Positions 1 through 8,070 of a stretch of DNA of 25,729 nt are shown here, piece by piece. Both the position numbers and the translations under genes were made by a program. Source of the DNA: Candidatus Pacearchaeota archaeon (GTDB lineage: Archaea > Nanobdellota > Nanobdellia > Pacearchaeales > GW2011-AR1). A model generated the notes under the pieces. That model was not told the DNA's origin and did not search any database. It saw nothing but the letters and a program-made list of their open reading frames with translations. The stretch lies in NCBI GenBank assembly GCA_023133375.1, contig JAGLWP010000004.1:1-25729 (forward strand), given 5' to 3'. The first letter of the stretch is position 1. Each line of letters opens with the position of its first letter.

Positions 1-509
1 ATAGAGATGGAACAATAAATGAAGATTATGGGGATGTATACAAAATAAAAGATTTAAGGATAATCCCAAAAGTTGTGGAAGGATTAGAGGTATTGCAGGA
101 AGCAGGATATAAATTGATAATTATTACAAATCAATCAGGGATTGGAAGAGGTTATTATACAGAAGAAGATTATCACGATTTTCAGCTAAACCTTCGGCAA
201 AAATTAAACAAACAAGGAATTTTTATAACAGGAGAATATTTCTGTCCCCATAATTTAGATGACAACTGTAATTGTAGAAAACCAAAAACAGGAATGTTAG
301 AACAAGCAGCAAATGATTTTCATCTTGATTTGAATAAATGTTGGATGATTGGAGACAGTGCTTCAGATATTCAAACAGGAAAAAATGCAGGATGCAAAAC
401 AATACATGTTTTAACAGGAAAAGACTATAAAGAACCAATAAAAAAAGCAGAGTTTATAGCTAATAATTTGGTTGAAGCAGCAAATTATATTTTAAGCCAA
501 AACAAATAA
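1..509 (+). CDS. GmhB/HisB-N type HAD phosphatase (5' partial)
   Basis: The frame is open to the left edge, so the gene begins outside the window; an in-frame GTG at 75 is internal. Reading from base 3 gives RDGT, the rest of HAD motif I (DxDGT), and the two bases before it fit the last two of a GAT Asp codon. Next comes I-I-I-T-N-Q-S-G-I-G-R-G (motif II), a zinc loop with C-P-H and C-N-C followed by R-K-P-K-T-G-M, and motif IV M-I-G-D-S-x-x-D. The CxH...CxC zinc loop is typical of D-glycero-D-manno-heptose-1,7-bisphosphate 7-phosphatase (GmhB) and of the HisB N-terminal domain. About 169 residues remain, close to full length. A soluble role in nucleotide-activated heptose or similar sugar synthesis is inferred from the glycan neighbourhood; histidinol phosphatase is the alternative. 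The membrane glycosyltransferase starts 15 bp downstream. Confidence 0.88.
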   Translation, partial: RDGTINEDYGDVYKIKDLRIIPKVVEGLEVLQEAGYKLIIITNQSGIGRGYYTEEDYHDFQLNLRQKLNKQGIFITGEYFCPHNLDDNCNCRKPKTGMLEQAANDFHLDLNKCWMIGDSASDIQTGKNAGCKTIHVLTGKDYKEPIKKAEFIANNLVEAANYILSQNK

Positions 510-524
510 AAACAGCTTATTCTA

Positions 525-2102
525 ATGTTGATGATGGAAGAATCTTTAAAAAAAAGAAAAGATTGGATTAAGAATAAGCTTTTTGGATGGGTAAAAGATA
601 ACTATGATAAAACTTTCCTTATAGTATTGTTAGTTGCATTTATTTTAAGGATTTTGGTTTTTATAATAACAAAAGACCAGGCTATGTGGTTTGATGCTGC
701 AGAATATATGTCTACAGCAAAATATTGGGCAGGAATTGGAGATATGAGCGATGTTTGGTATTATCGTAGAGGTTTTTTTTGGCCATTTTTTGGCTCACTT
801 TTTTTTAGACTTGGTTTAGGAGACACAGCAATTCGTTTTGCAACAGTTTTATTTTCAACAGGAATAGTTGCAGTTTCTTATTTTTTAATAAAGAACATAT
901 TCAACAAGAAATATGCTTTATATGCTTGCATAGGATTGACTTTTTCATGGGTAATGCTTTTTTTCACTGGAAGACCTATGACGTCAATTCCTGCAACCTT
1001 CTTTCTTCTGTTAAGTTTATTATTTTTTTGGAAAGGATATGAATTAAAACAAGGAAACAAATTTATCTATTTATTTGCGCTTTTCCTCGCTATTTCTGTC
1101 TTAACGAGAATGCAAAACTTGATATTTCTACCAATTTTTTTCATATTTATTTTAATAAAAGAAAAATTCAAATTTTTAAAAAATAAATCTCTTTGGGTAG
1201 CACTTTTAATCTTTATTTTAATTTTATCTCCGCTTTTTGTTATATACACACAACATTTTGGAAATCCAATAACAGATATTATGTCTTATTATTTTGGAAT
1301 TGAGGCAAATACTACTGCAGTAGCCAGCACAAAAGGAACTTTCTCAAATGTTCCAATGTATTTCAAGGATCTCCCATATAATCTATCTAAACCAATCTTT
1401 TATTTATTCTTAGCAGGAGTCTTTTATTTCTTTACAGATCTTTTTTTAGGATTTGATAAAATATTTAAAAATAAAAATGTCCAGAAGAAGTTTTTTATTT
1501 TTCTTTGGATAGTTCTTCCTTTAGCAATACTTGGTTATATGGATTCATATGCTCAACAAAGATATACTATGCCACAACATCCCTTTTTCTTTTTAATAGC
1601 AGCAATACCTTTTTTTAAGATAGGCAGGTTAATAAAAAAACATTTTAAATTCAATAAAAAAATTATGGCATTTTTGATTTTAGTAGTCTTTATTGTTGCA
1701 CTTATACCAAATGTTATTTGGGCGAATCAATTAATAGAAAATAAAAAGTCATCTTATTTTGAGCTTAAACCTGCTGGGGAGTGGATAAAAGAAAATTCAA
1801 AGAAAGGAGATATGATTATTACAAATTCTTTTCCCCAAATATCTTATTACTCTGAAAGAAGAGTAGCAACTTTTGGGACTTGTTATAACAATCCAGAAGC
1901 TCATACTACTAGTTGTTCTGAAGAAGAATTTTATGAATTTGTAGAAGATGTAAAACCCAAGTTTTTGGTTTGGTCTGTTTTTCAACATCACGAAGAATGG
2001 ATAATAAATTATCTACAAAACAATAATATTTGGACACCTGTTCAAGTTTATAATCAAGGAGAACAACCAATTATAATTATTTATGAATCTGATTATTCTT
2101 AA
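525..2102 (+). CDS. GT-C membrane glycosyltransferase (ArnT/PMT-like, GT39-type)
   Basis: A 525-residue multi-pass membrane protein with roughly ten hydrophobic helices after a basic N-terminal stretch. The first luminal loop carries the acidic pair W-F-D-A-A-E-Y (D57, E60), where GT39/ArnT-like GT-C enzymes keep their catalytic acidic residue. A soluble C-terminal part of about 100 residues follows the last helix. Family members move a sugar from a polyprenyl-phosphate donor to a lipid, glycan or protein at the outer membrane face; donor and acceptor cannot be read here. Possible ATG starts lie at 525, 531 and 534, and none has a clear ribosome binding site. It probably shares a transcript with the GmhB-like gene 15 bp upstream. 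Its last 26 bp overlap the 3' end of the convergent methyltransferase gene. Confidence 0.8.
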   Translation: MLMMEESLKKRKDWIKNKLFGWVKDNYDKTFLIVLLVAFILRILVFIITKDQAMWFDAAEYMSTAKYWAGIGDMSDVWYYRRGFFWPFFGSLFFRLGLGDTAIRFATVLFSTGIVAVSYFLIKNIFNKKYALYACIGLTFSWVMLFFTGRPMTSIPATFFLLLSLLFFWKGYELKQGNKFIYLFALFLAISVLTRMQNLIFLPIFFIFILIKEKFKFLKNKSLWVALLIFILILSPLFVIYTQHFGNPITDIMSYYFGIEANTTAVASTKGTFSNVPMYFKDLPYNLSKPIFYLFLAGVFYFFTDLFLGFDKIFKNKNVQKKFFIFLWIVLPLAILGYMDSYAQQRYTMPQHPFFFLIAAIPFFKIGRLIKKHFKFNKKIMAFLILVVFIVALIPNVIWANQLIENKKSSYFELKPAGEWIKENSKKGDMIITNSFPQISYYSERRVATFGTCYNNPEAHTTSCSEEEFYEFVEDVKPKFLVWSVFQHHEEWIINYLQNNNIWTPVQVYNQGEQPIIIIYESDYS

Positions 2103-2640
2103 ATTTATCACATTCAAACAAAAAAATATGACAAACAGTAAAAAAATTAACTTTTTTCTTAAGTTTAAAATTTTCCTCTAAAATCTTCAATATTTCTCCA
2201 TACTTTGTGACATGTTCTTTTGGGACTTCTTCTTTCCCAACAAATTTTCTTATCTTTCTCGAAATCCAATTTTCTGTAGGAACAGATACGATAAGAACAA
2301 ATTTACTATTTAATTTTTTAAAATCATCTAATATTTTTTGAATTTCTTTTTTAGGGATGTGTTCAAAAACATCCAAAATAAATATCTTAGCGGGTTTTAT
2401 TTCTCTGTAATCTTTAATAAATGTTTTTTTAGGATTAATATCATATCCGTAAATTTGATAATCTTTTAATTTTTTCTCAAGCCAACCCTCCCCACAGCCA
2501 AAGTCTAAGATTATATCTGTTTTTTTTAATTTAGCTAATTTTATTGCCAACAAAACTTTCGCTCTAAAATATGTCCTTGTAAGTAGATTCTTGCTTTCAT
2601 AAGTATTTTTTAATAAATTATCTTCCATCTGCAAAATCAT
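2077..2640 (-). CDS. class I SAM-dependent methyltransferase
   Basis: 187 residues with a Rossmann methyltransferase core. Motif I is I-I-L-D-F-G-C-G-E-G (residues 44-52), an acidic residue ends strand 2 in Y-G-Y-D-I-N (D67), and the post-strand-4 segment I-L-D-V-F-E-H-I-P lies at 88-95. This resembles UbiE/Methyltransf_11-type small-molecule methyltransferases; the substrate is unknown. The start ATG overlaps the stop of the upstream radical SAM gene as ATGA (2637-2640), so translation is probably coupled; an ATG four codons later is the alternative. It is the last gene of the minus-strand run starting near 7318. Its 3' end overlaps the convergent glycosyltransferase by 26 bp. Confidence 0.85.
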   Translation of the reverse strand: MILQMEDNLLKNTYESKNLLTRTYFRAKVLLAIKLAKLKKTDIILDFGCGEGWLEKKLKDYQIYGYDINPKKTFIKDYREIKPAKIFILDVFEHIPKKEIQKILDDFKKLNSKFVLIVSVPTENWISRKIRKFVGKEEVPKEHVTKYGEILKILEENFKLKKKVNFFTVCHIFLFECDKFKNNQIHK

Positions 2641-4025
2641 TTAAAGCCTAAAAACGCAATCCCCGCATTAATGTATAATTTTAATCTATTTAAATTATCT
2701 ACACTTTTTATTGCTCTCCACATGATTTTTGGTCTAAAATAAAATTCTCTGTAAGCTCTCTTTTGCATTTTCACAAGCATTTCTGCATTTAATTTTCCAT
2801 GTTTAAAAATCACATTTCCATAAGCAATATAGTCTCTATAACTCTTTGGATATATCTCGCCTTCTTCTTTTATTATTTTCCAGTATTCTGTATTCGGAAA
2901 AGGAATAGTTATGTGAAATGTGGCAGTATCAATGTCAAGACTTTTCGCAAAATTTATAGTCTCTTCCATTGTTCTTTCATCTTCACCAAGATTTCCAAAC
3001 ATGAATAATCCTCTTGTTTCAATTCCTGCTTTTTTACAGCAATCAACTGTTTTTCTTACTTGATTAAGATTAATACTTTTTCTTATATTTTTTAAAATTT
3101 GTTCATTACCCGACTCTATTCCAAGTGAGACCATATAACATCCTGCTTTCTTCATCTTTTTAAGTAATTCTAAATTCACTATGTCTACTCTAATCCCATT
3201 ACCACATCTCCAACTCATTTCTTTATTTAGACCAGATTTTATCATCAAATCACAAAATTTATTCACTCTTTCTGGTATAAGAGTAAAATTATCATCAACA
3301 AAATCAAAATCTTTTACACCTTTTTTAGACAACTCTTCTACTTCTTTTTGGATATTTTCTGGACTCCTAAACCTAAATCTTTTTCCATGCACCAAATGGT
3401 CTGCACAAAATAAACAGTTATAAGGACAACCTCTCGAACTTAAAATATAATCACTTGGTTGCTGTTTTGCTCCAGCACTAAAGTATTTATCCATTGGCAA
3501 AAGTTCTCTTGCTGGAAAAGGTAAATTATCTAAATTATTATTTAGTTCTCTTGGTTTGTTTTGAATAATCTTTTTACTTTTTCGGTAATACAGCCCTTTT
3601 ATGTGATTTATTTTCTTCTTTTTAACTAATTCCAAAAAAGTAAATTCTCCCTCACCTTTTACAAGATAATCAAATCTAGGGAACTTTTCTAATGTTTCTT
3701 CTGGCAAAGAACTTGCATGTATCCCTCCTATCACTACTTTTATTTTTTTATCGCATAACTGAGCAAGTTCATGAGTTTCTTCAATCATAGATGTTGTAGC
3801 TGTAAGCCCAACAATGTCTGGGTAGTATTTTCTAATCTCTTCTCTAATCTGATTATGGTCTAAATCAAAAGCATTGGCTTCTAATATTTTAACTGAAATA
3901 TCATTTTGTTTTAATACTGCAGCAATATAAGCCAGTCCTAAAGGGGGAAAAATAGGAGTTATTTTTTTGCTTTTAGCATAAGCATAAATCCTTCGATAAT
4001 TAGGTTGTATAAGAAGAACCTTCAT
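2637..4025 (-). CDS. B12-binding-domain radical SAM protein
   Basis: 462 residues. An N-terminal cobalamin-binding-like Rossmann domain (about 1-150; P-P-L-G-L-A-Y-I-A-A-V-L, then V-V-I-G-G-I-H-A) precedes a radical SAM barrel with the CX3CX2C cluster motif C-P-Y-N-C-L-F-C (C200, C204, C207). The SAM-binding G-E-x-E-like segment (G-I-E-S-G-N-E) follows. The C-terminal part with R-E-F-Y-F-R-P-K is usual for this BchE/P-methylase-like group. Members methylate unactivated carbons or perform cyclisations; the substrate is not readable. The canonical DxHxxG cobalamin-ligand motif is not seen, as in many radical SAM relatives. A TTTAAA box 26.5 nt upstream of the ATG suggests its own leaderless promoter. 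The ATGA overlap with the methyltransferase gene downstream implies joint action. Confidence 0.88.
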   Translation of the reverse strand: MKVLLIQPNYRRIYAYAKSKKITPIFPPLGLAYIAAVLKQNDISVKILEANAFDLDHNQIREEIRKYYPDIVGLTATTSMIEETHELAQLCDKKIKVVIGGIHASSLPEETLEKFPRFDYLVKGEGEFTFLELVKKKKINHIKGLYYRKSKKIIQNKPRELNNNLDNLPFPARELLPMDKYFSAGAKQQPSDYILSSRGCPYNCLFCADHLVHGKRFRFRSPENIQKEVEELSKKGVKDFDFVDDNFTLIPERVNKFCDLMIKSGLNKEMSWRCGNGIRVDIVNLELLKKMKKAGCYMVSLGIESGNEQILKNIRKSINLNQVRKTVDCCKKAGIETRGLFMFGNLGEDERTMEETINFAKSLDIDTATFHITIPFPNTEYWKIIKEEGEIYPKSYRDYIAYGNVIFKHGKLNAEMLVKMQKRAYREFYFRPKIMWRAIKSVDNLNRLKLYINAGIAFLGFK

Positions 4026-4048
4026 GTTTAAAATTAAGATTGTGTATT

Positions 4049-4054
4049 TTTAAA
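4049..4054 (-). promoter_or_regulatory. TATA-like box for the radical SAM gene
   Basis: TTTAAA inside a T/A-rich stretch, centred 26.5 nt upstream of the ATG ending at 4025. It lies at the 3' end of the upstream phosphodiesterase gene. The spacing fits leaderless initiation. Confidence 0.5.
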
Positions 4055-4057
4055 TTT

Positions 4058-5152
4058 TTATATGATAGATTCCCCATCACATTTTGTTTCCGGAAGATTC
4101 ATTATTTTTAAAATTGTAGGCAAAAAATCAACCATTTTAACATCTTTTTTTCCTTTTTTAAAAGAATTCTTCAAGAGGTAATATGTTTTTTGGATTTTCG
4201 GATTCCATCCATGCATTGCTTTGAAATGTTTGTTTGAAAAAAAATTAGGATAAAAACCAATTTTAAAATTTGCCAAAAAAATTAAATCAGAATCAGTATC
4301 TAAGTGGAATTCTTTTTTGTCAATTATTTTTCCATAATTCAAATCTTGTAGCATCTTTGTTACTTTTTCCTTTGCCTTTTCATTCTTAAACCAAAATTCT
4401 ACAGTTGTTGAACCAATAATATATATAAAATCTTTCCCAAATCTTAAATCCAATTTTCCAATCTCAGACAAAATATCAATTTCTTTTTCAATATCATTCA
4501 TTCCATGATCAGAAAATATAAGCACATTTTTATCCGTATCATAAAGATTTTTAACTGCACTGTCAATCTCTCTCGCAGTTCTTTTTACTTCTTCAGAACT
4601 GATCCCATGTTCATGTGCAATTTCTAAATCCAAGAAATGAACAAAAACAAAATCAGCTTTAGATTTTCTTGCTAATTTTAATGCAGGTTTGTAAGATTTA
4701 GATAAAAAAATTTTTCCTTTTCTATTTTTGAAATGATTTGGCCAGTCTATCACTTCAAAACTCTTGCCATTTTTCTCTAAAAAATCAAAAATAGTTGGAT
4801 AAGAAAGACAATTTTTTTGAGCCCAATTTTTATCCAAACTTGATTTAAAATAATCCATAGCTCTCAACTTTGACGGAGTGTAAAAAAGTCTTTTTCCATT
4901 CAATAATCTTTGGAATCCAAGAATGTATTTATTCTTTATTTTCTTTCTTGGTTTTTCATCAGGAATAAACAAATCAAAGATTTTATGTTTATCAGGCCAC
5001 ATACCTGTCATAAAAGATGCAATAATCCCAGTATATCCTAAAGGCACCTCAAGATATCCATGGAGAGAGTTTTCTCGTCGAGAATTAATAAAAGGCATAT
5101 GTTTGAGATATGCAGGATTTAAAGCATCTATAAAAATACATAACATTTTCAA
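4058..5152 (-). CDS. alkaline-phosphatase-superfamily phosphodiesterase (type I PDE/NPP-like)
   Basis: 364 residues of the metal-dependent alkaline phosphatase superfamily (PF01663-like). Visible metal and catalytic positions are I-F-I-D-A-L (D9), a candidate Thr nucleophile in G-Y-T-G-I-I-A-S-F-M-T-G (T41), the D-L-E-I-A-H segment (D175, H180), S-D-H-G-M-N-D (D215, H216) and M-H-G-W (H314). No signal peptide or transmembrane segment is evident, so it is probably cytosolic. Relatives hydrolyse phosphodiesters or move phospho-alcohol head groups. The start overlaps the upstream nucleotidyltransferase stop as ATGA (5149-5152), which suggests a nucleotide-activated intermediate may be handled by the pair; that link is inference. 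Confidence 0.8.
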   Translation of the reverse strand: MKMLCIFIDALNPAYLKHMPFINSRRENSLHGYLEVPLGYTGIIASFMTGMWPDKHKIFDLFIPDEKPRKKIKNKYILGFQRLLNGKRLFYTPSKLRAMDYFKSSLDKNWAQKNCLSYPTIFDFLEKNGKSFEVIDWPNHFKNRKGKIFLSKSYKPALKLARKSKADFVFVHFLDLEIAHEHGISSEEVKRTAREIDSAVKNLYDTDKNVLIFSDHGMNDIEKEIDILSEIGKLDLRFGKDFIYIIGSTTVEFWFKNEKAKEKVTKMLQDLNYGKIIDKKEFHLDTDSDLIFLANFKIGFYPNFFSNKHFKAMHGWNPKIQKTYYLLKNSFKKGKKDVKMVDFLPTILKIMNLPETKCDGESII

Positions 5153-6348
5153 ATTAATTTCTGCGAATAATATCTATCAAAAGAATATAATAGGGCTATT
5201 CTTAAATCTTTCCAAGTTTTACTTTTTACACGAGCAAATGTTTTAATATATGAATAAGCCCCATCAATTAATGATTTATCATCAACAGCAGATAGCAAAA
5301 GAAAAGCAGATAATGCTATCCTCAATCCTACATCTTTCCAATTTAATAATACTTTAAAGTATCCAGTTCTTTTAAAATAAATTATATTTAAAAAAAATTG
5401 TGAGGGGAAAGCAATTTTTGCTATGGACTTTGGAAAAGGAAGATAGGGAATAAAATAAGTATAGGGCAACTTCCCATATAATTTTTCCACTAATTCTTTA
5501 ACCTCTTTCGCATCAATGTCTAAATGTTTTTTTGAGATATATTTAAGAGCAAAAGTCAAATCATTTCTAGCTTCAAACCATCTTTTTTTCAAATCCTTCA
5601 TCTTTTTATGTGCTTTAACTTTTAAGTCAAGGGATTCTTCAATTTTTTTAGTTAATTTAGGAAATTTTTTCCCATACAATTTTTTAAACTCATTTACAGT
5701 ATCAGTATAATTTGCTTTAAACTTCCCCTCAGAAATTATCAAAGAAGAAGCAATCGCTAAATATGTTTTGACTATGTGATGTTGTGCATAAAGTTCTTCA
5801 TCTTTTTGCCATTTCCCTTCTAATCTTCTTTCATCCATTACAACTAAGAGGTGGCATGCAGGATTTATCAAATAACGAAATGCTTCTGAGAGAGGCACAG
5901 AAATATCATTTATTTTTTTCCTTACGTCTTCTCCATATATAATTGTGCTTCCATATTTTAATTCATATGTTCGGTTAATTCTTTTTAATTTTCCTAATCG
6001 AGAATAATTAAGCCATCTTAAATCAACATGGAAAAATTTATTTTTATCATATACCTCTCTAAACTTTTCAACAAATTCCCTCCCACCTTTCCCAATAGCA
6101 TTAGAACATTCTAAACCTACTTCTTCTAATCTTTCTTCTGAAATTTTTTTCTTTGTAACAACATACATATCATAATCATTTAAGGGGCTAATCTTGTTTC
6201 CAATGACTTCAAAACTTCCTTCCCCTCTTCCAAACCCTCCAAAAAGTATAATAGAGATAGGTTTCAATTCCTTAACAATTATTTTTTTAATTATTTCCAA
6301 ATCTTTTTCTACTATTTTATCTGCCTTGTTCGATTTTGTGTATCTCAT
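5149..6348 (-). CDS. nucleotidyltransferase-fold protein
   Basis: 399 residues. The N-terminal part carries a Pol-beta/MNT-type nucleotidyltransferase signature: I-L-F-G-G-F-G-R-G-E (G37, G38), then N-D-Y-D-M-Y-V-V with the paired acids D58 and D60, and a third acid in F-H-V-D-L-R (D109). The remaining roughly 280 residues are mainly helical and not recognised; they may bind the substrate. The length is well above a minimal MNT antitoxin-type protein (about 100 residues), and its place between a membrane flippase-like gene and a phosphodiesterase argues for a biosynthetic role, inferred only. The first 32 bp overlap the end of the flippase-like gene. The downstream phosphodiesterase is coupled by ATGA. 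Confidence 0.72.
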   Translation of the reverse strand: MRYTKSNKADKIVEKDLEIIKKIIVKELKPISIILFGGFGRGEGSFEVIGNKISPLNDYDMYVVTKKKISEERLEEVGLECSNAIGKGGREFVEKFREVYDKNKFFHVDLRWLNYSRLGKLKRINRTYELKYGSTIIYGEDVRKKINDISVPLSEAFRYLINPACHLLVVMDERRLEGKWQKDEELYAQHHIVKTYLAIASSLIISEGKFKANYTDTVNEFKKLYGKKFPKLTKKIEESLDLKVKAHKKMKDLKKRWFEARNDLTFALKYISKKHLDIDAKEVKELVEKLYGKLPYTYFIPYLPFPKSIAKIAFPSQFFLNIIYFKRTGYFKVLLNWKDVGLRIALSAFLLLSAVDDKSLIDGAYSYIKTFARVKSKTWKDLRIALLYSFDRYYSQKLI

Positions 6349-7318
6349 TTTTCTTTCTTTCTTTCAATATAAAGAATATTGCTATCAATGATGGGAAAAC
6401 TGCCATTATAAATAAACCGATTAATGACATAGAAAAAACTTTAACCGCTTCTACGCCAAATAAACCAAATAAACCAATTAACGTAACTTCTCTTGTTCCC
6501 AATCCACTAATTGTGATGGGTATTTGGGCAACTAATGTGGCAATAGGATATATAGCAATAAAATAAATAAATTTTATCTCTATGCTCAAGGACAATGCAA
6601 CAAAATAAACTACTATATAACAAACAAGCCACGAAATAAGATTAAGAATAAAGACTTCAAGAAGCAATCTTTTTTTTGGCAAATCTTCATAAAAAGAATT
6701 AAATGTCCCTCTTGCTTTTTCCTTCATTTTTTGAGGTATCAATTTTCTATAGACAACCTTGAGCAAAGACTTACTCCGTTCCTTATTATAAAAAAATAAG
6801 AACATTGCTATAAGAAGAAAAAAGATAGATATTCCATAGATTAATGTTAAACCATTAAACCAGTCTAATTTTTCCCTTAAAACAATAAATCCCAGTAAAA
6901 GAACCATAAAAAATAATGAGATTAGACTAAGAACCTTATCAATAACAAAATTACTAAGCCCTTTCCCAGAATTAGAATATTTTTTTAAATATTCTGCTCT
7001 TATGATGGTACCTAATTTCCCTGGAGTCACTAAACCATAAAAATTACTAATTAGATTTATCTTAAAACTCTTTTGAAACGGAATTGGTATTTTTTGTTTC
7101 CTCGCTAAGACATGCCACTTTAGAGTTTGAAAAAATAAATAAAATAAAACCAAAACCAAAGCAATAAGCAAATAAAGTTTGTTAGCTTCTAACACTTGTT
7201 TAAAAATTTCACCAATCTTCAGTCTTATCAATAGATATATAAAAAGTATAATCCCAATAAATGGGAAATATCTTTTAATCTTTTTCCATAACATAAAAAT
7301 TACTAAGAAAGGACACAT
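6317..7318 (-). CDS. flippase-like / LPG-synthase-TM family membrane protein (UPF0104)
   Basis: 333 residues with about eight hydrophobic helices. Conserved spots of the lysylphosphatidylglycerol-synthase transmembrane family (PF03706) are visible: P-G-K-L-G-T-I-I-R-A-E-Y-L near residue 97 and S-G-L-G-T-R-E-V-T-L near residue 270. The soluble aminoacyltransferase domain of bacterial MprF is absent, so it resembles the stand-alone archaeal proteins found beside glycan and lipid genes (AglD-type glycosyltransferases carry the same membrane domain). A role in lipid or glycolipid movement is inferred. ATG starts are possible at 7318 and 7294. It is the first gene of the minus-strand run and shares a 62-bp divergent promoter region with the GT2 gene. 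Confidence 0.78.
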   Translation of the reverse strand: MCPFLVIFMLWKKIKRYFPFIGIILFIYLLIRLKIGEIFKQVLEANKLYLLIALVLVLFYLFFQTLKWHVLARKQKIPIPFQKSFKINLISNFYGLVTPGKLGTIIRAEYLKKYSNSGKGLSNFVIDKVLSLISLFFMVLLLGFIVLREKLDWFNGLTLIYGISIFFLLIAMFLFFYNKERSKSLLKVVYRKLIPQKMKEKARGTFNSFYEDLPKKRLLLEVFILNLISWLVCYIVVYFVALSLSIEIKFIYFIAIYPIATLVAQIPITISGLGTREVTLIGLFGLFGVEAVKVFSMSLIGLFIMAVFPSLIAIFFILKERKKNEIHKIEQGR

Positions 7319-7350
7319 AAAAATCTTTCTAACACCCCATTACAATTATT

Positions 7351-7358
7351 TTTATATA
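7351..7358. promoter_or_regulatory. shared TATA box between divergent operons
   Basis: TTTATATA, centred 26.5 nt before the + strand ATG at 7381 (leaderless geometry). Its complement, TATATAAA, is centred 36.5 nt before the minus-strand ATG at 7318. It may serve both divergent transcription units. Confidence 0.5.
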
Positions 7359-7380
7359 CCTATTTTTGATACAAATTTTT

Positions 7381-8070
7381 ATGGAGTGTTTATCATTAAT
7401 AATTCCTAATCACAATGGTGCAAAAGTGATAGAAAATTCTATAGAAAAATACAATCGAATATTCGCAAAAAAATTTAAGAAATTTGAAATAATTGTAGTA
7501 TGCAATGGTTGCACAGATAATAGCGTACAAATTTGCAATAAATTAACAAAAAAGTTTCCACTAAAAGTCATTGAAATTTCTCAGAGAGGAAAAGGATACG
7601 CATTAGTAAGGGGATTTAATGAAGCAAAATTTGAATATATGGGTTTTTTAGATGTGGATAATCCTTTTGATTTAAAAAGAGTATTCCAAATGATGGAAAA
7701 TTTGGAACAATATGATGTTGTAATCGCAAGCAAATATCTTAAAGGGCATGCGAAAGTCCAAGAGTCTTTTTTGAGAAGACTTATTTCTTTGGGAGGGGGG
7801 GTTTTCTCTAAGTTCTTTTTTAGACTAAATTTTAGAGACACGCAAGCAGGGGCAAAATTTTTCAAAAGAAAGGTATGGGAGAAGATTAATAGAAACTTTA
7901 TTTGTTCAGGATTTGATTTTGATATAGAATTTTTATACAAGACATACAAAACAAAATTTAAAATTTTAGAGTATTATACTCCATTGTCTAAATATGAGAA
8001 ATTTAGCACAGTTAGTATTAAATACCTCCCCGGAATGGTTTTTAGATTACTAAAATTAAGATTAAAATGA
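7381..8070 (+). CDS. family 2 glycosyltransferase, dolichyl-phosphate sugar synthase-like
   Basis: 229 residues from ATG 7381. I prefer this to the in-frame TTG at 7366 because a TATA box lies 26.5 nt before the ATG and the GT2 fold begins directly with C-L-S-L-I-I-P-N-H-N-G. The metal/nucleotide motif is L-D-V-D (D91, D93), and D-T-Q-A-G-A-K-F-F matches the conserved D-x-Q-x-G-x-K-x-F segment of polyprenyl-phosphate glucosyl/mannosyltransferases (DPG/DPM synthase, AglJ-like). No membrane anchor is present. It probably charges a polyprenyl phosphate with a sugar for the GT-C enzymes or the N-glycan pathway nearby. It overlaps the deacetylase start as ATGA (8067-8070). A run of seven G at 7795-7801 encodes Gly-Gly. 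Confidence 0.85.
   Translation: MECLSLIIPNHNGAKVIENSIEKYNRIFAKKFKKFEIIVVCNGCTDNSVQICNKLTKKFPLKVIEISQRGKGYALVRGFNEAKFEYMGFLDVDNPFDLKRVFQMMENLEQYDVVIASKYLKGHAKVQESFLRRLISLGGGVFSKFFFRLNFRDTQAGAKFFKRKVWEKINRNFICSGFDFDIEFLYKTYKTKFKILEYYTPLSKYEKFSTVSIKYLPGMVFRLLKLRLK

Noticed and set aside
5149..6348. MNT part of a HEPN-MNT toxin-antitoxin pair
   Set aside because: The protein is about 400 residues, sits in a biosynthetic gene run and is 16 kb from the HEPN-like gene.
7795..7801. G7 tract in the GT2 gene as a phase-variation switch
   Set aside because: Similar runs of seven G/C occur in the GPT gene (12914-12920) and in secY (25641-25647), all encoding Gly-Gly; the frames are intact, and an on/off switch in secY would make no sense.
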